The notes beneath the pieces were generated by a model. It saw only the letters and a program-made list of their open reading frames with translations. It was not told where the DNA came from and made no database searches. This document shows, piece by piece, positions 1 through 6,863 of a stretch of 11,184 nt of DNA. The stretch covers positions 1 through 11,184 of the forward strand of contig PNNU01000069.1 in NCBI GenBank assembly GCA_013824385.1, written 5' to 3'. The position numbers were made by a program, and so were the translations under genes. Source of the stretch: Anaerolinea sp. (GTDB taxonomy: Bacteria; Chloroflexota; Anaerolineae; Anaerolineales; Anaerolineaceae). The number at the start of each line of letters is the position of its first letter. Position 1 is the stretch's first letter.

Positions 1-1
1 A

Positions 2-496
2 TTGCCGCTGGGGTTCACCAGTAACGTGGAACTGCTGGATTTCTGGTGCGACTCGGATGATACCCTTGCCATTCTGCAAGCCAAGCTTGAGAAAACCGTT
101 CAGCCGGGAATTGAGATTCAAACACTCACCAGCATCCCCCTCAGGAGTCCCCCTTTGCAAACCATCGTGGAATCCGCGACCTACTGTGTCACCCTGCCCG
201 AGGATTGTGACCTGGCGCCCATACAAGAAAAGGTCAACCAATTGAACGCCGCCGAAAACTGTCTGCGCGAACGCCGCGGAAAGCAGTACGATTTGCGTCC
301 ATTGATCAAGCAATTGACTTTCACAGCGACCATGCCAGCCACCATCAACATGCGTTTGATGGCCATGCCAGCCCTCACCGGCCGGCCTGAAGAAGTACTT
401 GAAGAATTGGGCATCTCTCCCTTCGTTGTGGACGTTGTGCGTACGGAATTGGCTCTTCTGCCTGTTCCTGAAGAAGAAGCAGAACCCAATGCCTGA
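2..496 (+). CDS. DUF2344 (TIGR03936-type) radical SAM-linked protein, 5'-truncated by window edge
   Basis: This is the C-terminal 164 residues of an open frame that runs in from the left edge; the first visible codon (TTG) is internal, not a start. The fragment begins PLGFTSNVELLDFW and carries the family-like segments RRGKQYDLRPLI (about residues 91-102), a strand-rich region, and RPEEVLEELG (about 128-137), then ends in an acidic tail. In known genomes this domain is fused to, or encoded next to, a B12-binding radical SAM protein (TIGR03960), which would be expected just upstream. Its biochemical role is not established. The stop codon overlaps the start of the next gene by 8 bp, so the two are probably cotranscribed and translationally coupled. 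I am fairly sure of the family from its sequence pattern; function is unknown. Confidence 0.8.
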   Translation: MPLGFTSNVELLDFWCDSDDTLAILQAKLEKTVQPGIEIQTLTSIPLRSPPLQTIVESATYCVTLPEDCDLAPIQEKVNQLNAAENCLRERRGKQYDLRPLIKQLTFTATMPATINMRLMAMPALTGRPEEVLEELGISPFVVDVVRTELALLPVPEEEAEPNA

Positions 497-1139
497 GCAA
501 TTTTTTCAGATTTTCGAGTGTCAGAATCCGGAGTGCAGGCTGCGCTTTCCGACCAATCTGTCCGTGGAACACATGGAAATCTGTCCGTTCTGCAAGTCAC
601 CCCTGTCAGCCTCAGGCGAACCCTTCACCAATGTGAAGGCAGCCAGCCTGCCTCAGTTCAGCTCCGCCCGGCGCGTGGATTTGCTGCTCGATAACTTGCG
701 CAGCACCCTCAATGTCGGCTCCATCTTCCGCACCGCGGATGGCGCTGGTGTCAACCACATTTATTGCTGCGGCACTACGCCTACTCCAGACCACCCCAAG
801 ATCATCAAGACCGGTCTGGGTGCCGAAGGTTTTGTGCCCTGGACCTACCATCGCAACGCCCTCGATGTCATCGATCAACTAGAGGCAGGCACCCTTTTGT
901 ATTCGCTAGAAGCTGCCCAGAATTCAATTGACCTGTTTACTGAAGTCAAGCAAATCGAATCGGATAAACCCGTGTTATTAATCCTGGGCAACGAAATATC
1001 AGGTGTGGACCCGGTGCTGCTGCAACAATCCAATCTGACGCTCTCTCTGCCCATGCTTGGCAACAAGAATTCGCTTAACGTGGCAGTAGCGGCCGGGATT
1101 GCCATTTACGCCCTGCGTTTTTATACTACGCAAAACTAA
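489..1139 (+). CDS. SpoU/TrmH-family RNA 2'-O-methyltransferase with N-terminal zinc ribbon
   Basis: The 216-aa product is a SPOUT-class enzyme expected to methylate a ribose 2'-OH in tRNA or rRNA using S-adenosylmethionine. The three SpoU motifs are present. Motif 1 is N69-LRSTLNVGSIFRTADG, with N75 and R81 matching the usual Asn and catalytic Arg. Motif 2 is LGNEISG at 166-172, with E169. Motif 3 is LPMLGNKNSLNVAVAAG at 188-204, forming the trefoil-knot SAM site. Before the domain, C11-x4-C16 and C32-x2-C35 form a likely zinc ribbon. I chose ATG at 489 because this ribbon begins just after it; the frame is open further upstream (to 399), but that part overlaps the preceding gene and has no family similarity. 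There is no strong Shine-Dalgarno, only a GAAGAAGAAG stretch, which fits coupling to the upstream gene through the 8-bp overlap. The target RNA and position cannot be told from sequence. Confidence 0.92.
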   Translation: MPEQFFQIFECQNPECRLRFPTNLSVEHMEICPFCKSPLSASGEPFTNVKAASLPQFSSARRVDLLLDNLRSTLNVGSIFRTADGAGVNHIYCCGTTPTPDHPKIIKTGLGAEGFVPWTYHRNALDVIDQLEAGTLLYSLEAAQNSIDLFTEVKQIESDKPVLLILGNEISGVDPVLLQQSNLTLSLPMLGNKNSLNVAVAAGIAIYALRFYTTQN

Positions 1140-1159
1140 TCAGCAAGCGAGAATATAAT

Positions 1160-1393
1160 ATGCCGATCTACGAATATCAATGCCAGAAATGTAATACTAA
1201 ATTTGAAGCTATTCGTCCCATGAAAGACGCCGATACCGAGATCGCCTGCAAGTCATGCCAATCCACAGATACCACACGCGCGCTGTCGTTGTGCTACTCC
1301 AAGAGTGACGGGCGTTCAGGCGGAGCGGCTTCTGGCGGCGGCGGTGGCTGCGGCGGATGCAGCGGCGGTTCTTGCGGCAGTTGCGGACATTAG
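1160..1393 (+). CDS. FmdB-type small zinc-ribbon protein with Gly/Cys-rich tail
   Basis: This 77-aa protein starts MPIYEYQCQKCNTKFE, the hallmark of the FmdB / CxxC_CxxC_SSSS putative regulatory family. C8-x2-C11 and C30-x2-C33 make one zinc ribbon. A low-complexity tail follows from about residue 51. It is rich in Gly and adds C64-x2-C67-x4-C72-x2-C75 and a terminal H77, which could bind a second metal ion. The founding member was linked to transcription of amidase/formamidase genes in Methylophilus, but most members have no tested function. The ATG at 1160 has only a weak AGCGAG ribosome site. The gene lies 20 bp after the SpoU gene and 10 bp before the SDR gene, so it is probably in the same operon. 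Length is normal for the family. Confidence 0.9.
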   Translation: MPIYEYQCQKCNTKFEAIRPMKDADTEIACKSCQSTDTTRALSLCYSKSDGRSGGAASGGGGGCGGCSGGSCGSCGH

Positions 1394-1403
1394 AGAGGTC
1401 ATT

Positions 1404-2258
1404 ATGGATTTTTACCAAAACAAATTAGCACTCGTCACCGGCGGTTCCAGCGGCATTGGCCTGGCGCTTGCCAGACAAATATTGTTGAATGGCGGCCATG
1501 TCGCCATCCTCGCCCGTCGTGCGGACGTGCTTGCCTCGGCTGCCGAAGATCTAGGTAAAGCCAAACTTCATCACGATCAAAAGATCATCACCATCCAGAC
1601 TGATGTGTCTAATAAGGACGATGTCGAAAAATCCTTGTCAGATTTCGTCAACGCCAACGGCCTGCCCGATATGGTGTTTAACTCAGCCGGTGTGGCCCAT
1701 CCTGGCCGCTTTGAGGACCTGGGCGACGACATCTTCCACTGGATGATGGATGTCAACTATTTCGGCACTGTAAATGTGCTCAAAGTGCTCGTTCCATTAA
1801 TGCAGCAGCGCAAATCCGGTGTGATCGTCAACATTTCATCCATTGCCGGTTTCATCGGTGTCTACGGCTACACCGCCTATGGCGCATCCAAGTTCGCCGT
1901 CAGCGGCTTTTCAGACGCCTTGCGCTCCGAGCTCAAACCGGATGGCATCCAGGTGTCCATCGTCTTCCCCCCCGACACGGATACTCCCCAGCTCACCTAC
2001 GAGAGCCAGTTCAAGCCTGCCGTCACCAAAGAGATTGCCGGTTCAGCCAAATTGCTGGACCCCGATGTCGTGGCGCTTGAAACCCTCAAAGCTGTCGCTA
2101 GAAAGAAGTACATTGTGCTACCCGGCAGCGAAGGCAAGCTCATGTACTGGCTTCACCACTTCGTCGGTCGCCTTCTATATCCCATAATGGATATGATGAT
2201 CGATTCCGCATTGAAAAAAAATATTGTCATTGCGAACCCTGATAAAAAAACTCCATAA
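1404..2258 (+). CDS. Short-chain dehydrogenase/reductase, 3-ketodihydrosphingosine reductase-like
   Basis: This 284-aa classical SDR has an N-terminal Rossmann fold with the cofactor motif T12-GGSSGIG-19; R38-R39 after the second strand suggests a preference for NADP(H). NSAG lies at 93-96. The catalytic residues are N118, S146, Y159 and K163 (YGASK). The segment VFPPDTDTP (187-195) and the long C-terminal part with a hydrophobic, possibly membrane-contacting helix (about 246-270) are what I recall of 3-ketodihydrosphingosine reductases (KDSR/FVT1, Tsc10), which reduce 3-ketosphinganine to sphinganine. I infer a lipid or long-chain ketone substrate; a general SDR is the alternative. ATG 1404 was chosen because AGAGAGG lies 5 nt upstream and the Rossmann fold begins at the right distance. 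The frame is open upstream to 1305, but that part overlaps the FmdB gene. It is the last gene of the plus-strand run. Confidence 0.88.
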   Translation: MDFYQNKLALVTGGSSGIGLALARQILLNGGHVAILARRADVLASAAEDLGKAKLHHDQKIITIQTDVSNKDDVEKSLSDFVNANGLPDMVFNSAGVAHPGRFEDLGDDIFHWMMDVNYFGTVNVLKVLVPLMQQRKSGVIVNISSIAGFIGVYGYTAYGASKFAVSGFSDALRSELKPDGIQVSIVFPPDTDTPQLTYESQFKPAVTKEIAGSAKLLDPDVVALETLKAVARKKYIVLPGSEGKLMYWLHHFVGRLLYPIMDMMIDSALKKNIVIANPDKKTP

Positions 2259-2338
2259 ACGAAAATTGCAACCAAAGGTTCAAGTCCAATATCTCAAATG
2301 CTCATGTCAGGGTGAAGCAATCCCCACCAAGGTTTTTT

Positions 2339-2372
2339 AAAAAAAAATCAGGAAGCCAATTTGGAATTTTCC
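2339..2372 (-). terminator. Possible weak intrinsic terminator of the sulfurtransferase/MBL operon
   Basis: Read on the minus strand, an imperfect small hairpin (GGAA...TTCC outer pairs around CCA-AAT-TGG, plus-strand 2351-2372) is followed by TGA and a run of nine T (complement of 2339-2347). It lies about 85 bp past the stop of the MBL gene, inside the 197-bp spacer between two convergent operons. The stem is short and bulged, so this is tentative. No clear terminator was seen for the plus-strand operon that ends at 2258. Confidence 0.3.
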
Positions 2373-2455
2373 TTTTTCCATGGATTAGATTGGTTCCTAC
2401 GCGATGTCTGCGCCCTCGAGTAAAGAGAGAGGTGTTGAACCTACCTTTTTTAACG

Positions 2456-3190
2456 TTAGAAGAATCGAATCAAATCTTTCGTCTTGAACTTCCCCATGTT
2501 TTGTCTCAATTTCTCCGCGGAAAATGGCTTTCCGTGTGCCGGATAAATCAACTGTGCCCTGGCATCCAGCATCTTCTGCCAGCTTCTATAGGCGTCTTCC
2601 ATGTTGGTCATAAACACCGTGCAGTAGCGGGTACCGAGCGCCAGTAAAAAACTGGCTGCAGCATCTCCGCAGAAGGTGTCGCCGTTATCGAGGACGATGG
2701 CGATATGATCCACGCAGTGCCCAGGAGTGGTCAGAATTCTGCCTTGAATCCCGATTTTTCGCAGTAGTTTATCATCATCCGAGGATACCAGAATGTCACT
2801 CTCCCGCAGCGTAAATGGCGGAAAAGTCAGTGTCCAGCGCGGATCGAAGCGCATTTTTATGCCTGCCACGAAATTGATTACACCATTCACGTACCCACCG
2901 CCGCGGGACTTGTCATTCTTACCGGTTTTTAGCAGCTCTTTGGCTTGTTCGTGTGCAATTATTGTGAGATCCGTTTCACTGGTTAATTCATTTAGAAACC
3001 CTGCATGGTCATCGTGATGATGCGTCAAGAAGAGAAACCTAATCTCTTCAAGTTTGATGCCTGCTTTTGTGAGATTCTTGCGGTAGACAAGATAATCCAA
3101 CTCGTAGCCTGTATCCACCTGCAAATATCCGCCCATGCAAGGGATCAGGAAGAGGTTGGACATACTTAATGGAATAATTATGGGTTTCAT
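2456..3190 (-). CDS. Metallo-beta-lactamase-fold hydrolase
   Basis: This 244-aa protein has the full metal site of the metallo-beta-lactamase superfamily: H57-H-H59-D-D61-H62 (HxHxDH), H158 in TTPGHCVDH, D176 in FCGDAA, and H219 in YPAHGKPF. This set normally binds two zinc or iron ions, as in hydrolases of the glyoxalase II/RNase Z/lactonase type. An insert rich in Gly and basic residues (about 88-115) sits between the first two metal motifs. It has no signal peptide and is probably cytoplasmic. The ATG has a strong AGGGGAG ribosome site (3194-3200). It lies 27 bp after the sulfurtransferase gene on the same strand, so the two probably share a transcript. The substrate is unknown. The pattern is not clearly that of the ETHE1 persulfide dioxygenases often found with rhodaneses. 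Confidence 0.88.
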   Translation of the reverse strand: MKPIIIPLSMSNLFLIPCMGGYLQVDTGYELDYLVYRKNLTKAGIKLEEIRFLFLTHHHDDHAGFLNELTSETDLTIIAHEQAKELLKTGKNDKSRGGGYVNGVINFVAGIKMRFDPRWTLTFPPFTLRESDILVSSDDDKLLRKIGIQGRILTTPGHCVDHIAIVLDNGDTFCGDAAASFLLALGTRYCTVFMTNMEDAYRSWQKMLDARAQLIYPAHGKPFSAEKLRQNMGKFKTKDLIRFF

Positions 3191-3217
3191 TTTCTCCCCT
3201 TTTTAGGCACCAATAGC

Positions 3218-4060
3218 TTACCCTTTACCTACTGGATTGTTCGCATCCCTGATCCACTCGGACCATGAGCCCACGTACAATCTCGGCATCGGTAGACCTG
3301 CATAAGCCATGGCTACCAGGTTGTGACAGGCCGTTGTACCCGATCCGCAGTAAGCCACTGCATCTTTAGGCTTGAGACCGTGTAAAAGCGTCTCAAAAGC
3401 CGTTTTTAGGCTTTCAGCGGGCAGGAACTGGCCGTTCTTATCCATATTGTCGTTGTAGAAACGGTTCAGCGCACCTGGGATGCTCCCCGCCACAACGTCT
3501 ATAGGTTCCACCTCGCCGCGGAAACGTTCAGGGGCGCGTGCGTCAATAATTGCATGTGTCTTGGAGCCCAACAAAGACTTTACCTCATCGGTGGTGATCA
3601 TCATTCTCTCATTAGTGTTACCGGTGAAATCTCCAACCAGATTGGACTCAACGCCTTCTGTTGTCAGGCGTCCTTCAGTAAGCCATTGTGGCAAACCGCC
3701 GTTTAATAAGGCGACTTTTTCGTGACCGTAGAATTTCAACTGCCACCAAAGTCTCCCCGCCATTCCGCCGCCGGTGGCATCATACACCACCACCTGGCTG
3801 TCATTATTGACTCCCAGGCGCTGCATGGCTGCAATAAACACGTTCCCGTCTGGTAGCGGATGCCGGCCTGAAGTTGGCGTTATCGGCCCGCAAATATCTT
3901 TCTCCAAGTGTGCATAGACTGCCCCCGGGATGTGCAATTCAGCATACTCTTCTGCCCCCCAATCTTTATCCGCCAGGTCAAACCGGCAGTCAATCAACAC
4001 CCAGTTGGGGTCTTTGAGGTGGTCAGCAAGTTCAGTTGTAGAAATGAGTGTATTGAACAT
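3218..4060 (-). CDS. sseA: 3-mercaptopyruvate-type sulfurtransferase (tandem rhodanese)
   Basis: This 280-aa protein has two rhodanese domains in tandem, the usual length for this family. The N-terminal, inactive domain (about 1-130) includes LIDCRFDL, HIPGAVYAHLEKDICG and the TSGRHPLP segment. The C-terminal, active domain (about 155-280) ends in the loop C238-GSGTTAC, where C238 would carry the persulfide. CGSG(V/T)TA is the loop of 3-mercaptopyruvate sulfurtransferases, while thiosulfate sulfurtransferases usually have CRxGVTA, so mercaptopyruvate is the likelier donor. The reaction moves sulfane sulfur to thiols or cyanide. The ATG has a near-perfect AAGGAGA ribosome site (4066-4072, 5 nt spacing). 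It is the first gene of a two-gene unit with the MBL hydrolase. The spacer upstream holds an inverted-repeat element that reaches to within a few bases of the ribosome site. The symbol is given by family resemblance. Confidence 0.9.
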   Translation of the reverse strand: MFNTLISTTELADHLKDPNWVLIDCRFDLADKDWGAEEYAELHIPGAVYAHLEKDICGPITPTSGRHPLPDGNVFIAAMQRLGVNNDSQVVVYDATGGGMAGRLWWQLKFYGHEKVALLNGGLPQWLTEGRLTTEGVESNLVGDFTGNTNERMMITTDEVKSLLGSKTHAIIDARAPERFRGEVEPIDVVAGSIPGALNRFYNDNMDKNGQFLPAESLKTAFETLLHGLKPKDAVAYCGSGTTACHNLVAMAYAGLPMPRLYVGSWSEWIRDANNPVGKG

Positions 4061-4077
4061 ATGAGTCTCCTTAAATG

Positions 4078-4229
4078 CATTTAACCACGAACCACACGAA
4101 CCACACGAAAAATAAGTACAATAAACAAAAATAATATATAAATATCAGTTCTCGGTTCACGGTCACTAAACACCATTTCGTTCTTTTGCTCTTTCATTTA
4201 GTTTATTCCGTGTATTTCGTGGTTAAATG
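4078..4229. repeat. 152-bp intergenic segment bounded by perfect 14-bp inverted repeats
   Basis: CATTTAACCACGAA at 4078-4091 is matched exactly, inverted, by TTCGTGGTTAAATG at 4216-4229, and partial matching (ACACG/CGTGT) continues inward. TTAAATG occurs directly before the left end (4071-4077) and as the last 7 bp of the right end, which could be a target-site duplication if the element is 4078-4222. The interior is AT-rich and has no ORF. It fills nearly all of the spacer between the GNAT and sulfurtransferase genes and must contain, or lie next to, the sulfurtransferase promoter. The ACCACGAA-type sequence resembles dispersed intergenic repeats I recall from environmental bacterial genomes. 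Confidence 0.6.
4084..4108. repeat. Short tandem repeat ACCACACGA
   Basis: Two exact copies of the 9-mer ACCACACGA (4091-4099 and 4100-4108) follow a shortened copy, ACCACGA (4084-4090). They form the left end of the inverted-repeat segment, just upstream of the sulfurtransferase ribosome site. Confidence 0.75.
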
Positions 4230-4243
4230 AAATTGCTCTTCTC

Positions 4244-4264
4244 AATCACTAATTACTGATTACT
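4244..4264. repeat. Three tandem GATTACT-like heptamers overlapping a stop codon
   Basis: AATCACT, AATTACT and GATTACT follow one another with a 7-bp period. The minus-strand stop codon of the GNAT gene (4249-4251) and its last codons (Ile-Ser-Asn) lie inside them. The same heptamers form the hairpin at 9176-9242. Confidence 0.6.
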
Positions 4265-5367
4265 TTCCTAAATGTCCTATGCGTTTTGTTCCACATCACC
4301 TGCATCGTATCCATGTCTGATTTGCTCTTGAAGTTGCGTTCATCAACTTGAACAATTTCCGCTCTTTTAATTCGTGGACCCGTGATCACTTTATCCAATT
4401 CAGAATAGAGCAGCGCATTTCCGCCAAGTCCTTGGTACTCTGGTAACATTCCGACCACTTCAATATCGATCACACTGGGATAAGCCTTTGCCAACAACAA
4501 TCCCAACCAGCCAATCGGATAGAATTTACTTTTAGCAAAACGCAATCCGCTGTTGATATTGGGGAAGGCAATGATAAAACCGGCAATTTCCTCTCCGTAC
4601 ATGATCGCCTTTACATAACGCGGATCGGCCAACGCGATAATATTGCCTGCCAAATCGTCAAATTCAGCAGGTGTTGATGGTACAAAACCTGGGTTCTCAG
4701 AAAAAGCGCGGTGATGAATTTCGTCCACTCTCGGGATCCATGCCTTCATTTCGTCTGTGGTCTTGAATGTTTGCACTCTAAATTTACCCCGAGAAAGCAC
4801 CTTTTTAGCAACTTCATGCACTTTTGGGTTGATGTGAGTATCAAGCACGCCTGAGAAATGATCAGAGAATTTTTCAAACCCACACCCTAAGAGTTGGTTT
4901 TCATAATAAGGCAGGTTGTATGTCATTCCTGTGGCTGGCTGCTGATCAAACCCTTTCACCAGCAAACCTATACAAGCCGAACGCAGCAATCCACGCGAAC
5001 CAACAATCTCACCGATCTTGCGTTGTTTGCACCATTCCTGTGCAGCGGAAAGAACTAAATTGGCTACTTGTTGGTCTTCAACGGCCTCGTAATTAAAGAA
5101 AAAAGCTGTATTTTCTTTATGGTAATCGCAGTAATTCTTGTTATGCAAAACGAGAATCCGCCCGAGAACGTCCCGGCCGGATTCAACAATAATAAAATCA
5201 GCTTCTGAATGCGCGTAAAAAGGATGCCGGCTCCGATCCATGGCAAATTCGATCTCACCAGGGATGGGCGGTACCCAATACGGATTCCCTCGGTATAGTT
5301 TGAAAGGCAGGGACTTAAATAATTGGACGTCTTTCTTCTTCGATGTGTCGAGAATTCTTATTTTCAC
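4249..5367 (-). CDS. GNAT-type acyltransferase (YghO-like family), GTG start
   Basis: This 372-aa protein opens with FKLYRGNPYWVPPIPGE (22-38) and HPFYAHSEADFII (48-60), then VLGRILVLHN (67-76). This is the pattern I recall for YghO-like GNAT proteins, predicted cytoplasmic N-acyltransferases of unknown substrate. A C-terminal GNAT half (about 195-372) has the acyl-CoA-binding motif A at VVGMLPEYQGLGGNALLY (304-321) and ends VMWNKTHRTFRKVI. The N-terminal half looks like a second, degenerate GNAT-like domain. The start codon is GTG at 5367-5365. It is preceded at 4 nt by a GGGGG ribosome site, and no in-frame ATG occurs before residue 43, which would cut into the conserved N-terminus. It follows pyruvate kinase by 11 bp and is surely cotranscribed with it. 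The last three codons and stop are supplied by heptamer repeats. The acyl acceptor cannot be told from sequence. Confidence 0.82.
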   Translation of the reverse strand: MKIRILDTSKKKDVQLFKSLPFKLYRGNPYWVPPIPGEIEFAMDRSRHPFYAHSEADFIIVESGRDVLGRILVLHNKNYCDYHKENTAFFFNYEAVEDQQVANLVLSAAQEWCKQRKIGEIVGSRGLLRSACIGLLVKGFDQQPATGMTYNLPYYENQLLGCGFEKFSDHFSGVLDTHINPKVHEVAKKVLSRGKFRVQTFKTTDEMKAWIPRVDEIHHRAFSENPGFVPSTPAEFDDLAGNIIALADPRYVKAIMYGEEIAGFIIAFPNINSGLRFAKSKFYPIGWLGLLLAKAYPSVIDIEVVGMLPEYQGLGGNALLYSELDKVITGPRIKRAEIVQVDERNFKSKSDMDTMQVMWNKTHRTFRKVISN

Positions 5368-5378
5368 TAAGCCCCCGG

Positions 5379-6827
5379 TTAGACCTCTTCACCAACGGCA
5401 TGCAGCAGCGCCAGATTGGGAAGATGCATGGCGCCTACCGGAAAGCCCGAGATCAACACGATCTGATCACCCTCATTGACCTTGTTTTCATCAAGGAGTG
5501 CTGAATCCACATTGTGTACCATCTCTTCAAGTGTATTCACATATGGAGTAGCCATTGGAATAACACCCCAATAGAGGTTAACCATTTTTAATGTGCGTTC
5601 TTCAGGAGATAATGCCAGAATAGGCACATGTGGTCTGATCTTCGACATCAATAAGGCAGTTTTACCACTTTGAGTGAATACAGCCACATTGGAAACTTCA
5701 CGATCATGTGCCAATTCACGCGCGGCTGCACACAATCTCAATGCATAACCCTTGATAGCATCCTTCGGAAATTCTTCAGCATGCCCCCATTCTTTATTAT
5801 GCTTTTCAGCTTCACGGACGATGGAATCCATCATTTTCACAGTTTCTACAGGGTATTCTCCATTGGCAGTTTCACCTGAAAGCATCACAGCATCCGTACC
5901 ATCAAAAATAGCGTTGGCTACATCAGACGCCTCGGCACGAGTTGGCCTTGGGTTATGGATCATGGATTCCAGCATCTGAGTGGCGGTAATCACCACCTTG
6001 GCATGCCTGTTTGCAGTTCTGATGATCTCTTTTTGGAAGCTGGGAACCAATGCGGGTGATGTTTCAACACCCAGGTCGCCGCGCGCCACCATCACACCAT
6101 CCGTAACATGGATAATGTCGTGCAGATTTTTTACCGCTTCTGGACGTTCCAGTTTGGCGATAATGGGTGTATTGGCACGGGCAGGATTCAATTCTTTCAT
6201 CGCCTCACGCACGGTTTCAATGTCTTGAGCAGTTTCAACAAATGAAATGGCTACGTAATCCACATCATTGGCCAAACCAAAATTCAGGTCAGCTCGGTCT
6301 TTTTCAGTAAAACTCGGAATCCCCAAATGTGCTCCGGGTAAATTAACGCCTTTATGAGAGGTCAACATGCCGCCAGTGATGACCTTAGTCACTACGGTTT
6401 CTCCATTGATTTCTGTAACCTGTAATTCAAGTCTTCCATCATCCAACAGAATGCGGTTGCCCACTTTAACACCTCTGGCTAAATTAGGCACATCCAACGG
6501 AAGGGATTTCGTTTCACCGGAAAAATCTTCTTTTCCAAAACCAATGGTATATAAGTTAAGCGTCTCACCGACAACAAGATGAACGCCTTCTGCGGGCAAA
6601 TTTCCAACACGCAATTTGGGCCCCTGGAGGTCTTGCAAAATAGCTACGGACTTCTTTAAAACTTTGGAGCATTCACGGATTAGTTTGATTAACTCGGCGT
6701 GTGATTCGTGTGTACCATGCGAAAAATTAAGTCTGGCGACATCCATGCCTGCTTCAATAAGTTTAGTTATCGTGTCACAATCCGATGAACTCGGCCCGAG
6801 CGTACAGACGATTTTAGCAAAACGCAT
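5379..6827 (-). CDS. pyk: Pyruvate kinase
   Basis: This 482-aa enzyme converts phosphoenolpyruvate and ADP to pyruvate and ATP, the last step of glycolysis. The N-terminus KIVCTLGPSS and the active-site set R32, N34, S36 and H38 (ARLNFSHG) are present. The catalytic lysine is K225 in IIAKLERPEAV, with metal ligands E227 and D251 (ARGDLG). TATQMLESM is at 281-289, and SGETANGEYPVE follows at 317-328. The B domain spans about 70-170, and the C-terminal effector domain spans about 355-482. Length is standard, and it lacks the extra phosphohistidine domain found in Geobacillus-type enzymes. The ATG has a GAAGGAAA ribosome site 5-6 nt upstream. It is first in a two-gene unit with the GNAT gene. 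Upstream lies the terminator of rocD and a possible TACAAT -10 box. The pyruvate it makes could feed the ferredoxin oxidoreductase at the right of the window if that enzyme accepts pyruvate. Confidence 0.97.
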   Translation of the reverse strand: MRFAKIVCTLGPSSSDCDTITKLIEAGMDVARLNFSHGTHESHAELIKLIRECSKVLKKSVAILQDLQGPKLRVGNLPAEGVHLVVGETLNLYTIGFGKEDFSGETKSLPLDVPNLARGVKVGNRILLDDGRLELQVTEINGETVVTKVITGGMLTSHKGVNLPGAHLGIPSFTEKDRADLNFGLANDVDYVAISFVETAQDIETVREAMKELNPARANTPIIAKLERPEAVKNLHDIIHVTDGVMVARGDLGVETSPALVPSFQKEIIRTANRHAKVVITATQMLESMIHNPRPTRAEASDVANAIFDGTDAVMLSGETANGEYPVETVKMMDSIVREAEKHNKEWGHAEEFPKDAIKGYALRLCAAARELAHDREVSNVAVFTQSGKTALLMSKIRPHVPILALSPEERTLKMVNLYWGVIPMATPYVNTLEEMVHNVDSALLDENKVNEGDQIVLISGFPVGAMHLPNLALLHAVGEEV

Positions 6828-6863
6828 AATGGTTTCCTTCTATTACCTGATTAATATTATTCG

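Noticed and set aside
399..488. Longer N-terminus for the SpoU gene
   Set aside because: This part overlaps the conserved DUF2344 coding region in another frame, and its translation looks random.
2312..2647. 111-aa plus-strand open frame in the convergent spacer and MBL gene
   Set aside because: More than half is antisense to the MBL gene; the rest crosses homopolymer-rich spacer, and no family is recognised.
2456..3190. ETHE1-type persulfide dioxygenase
   Set aside because: The neighbouring rhodanese suggests it, but the sequence around HHHDDH and TPGHCVDH is that of a generic two-metal MBL hydrolase.
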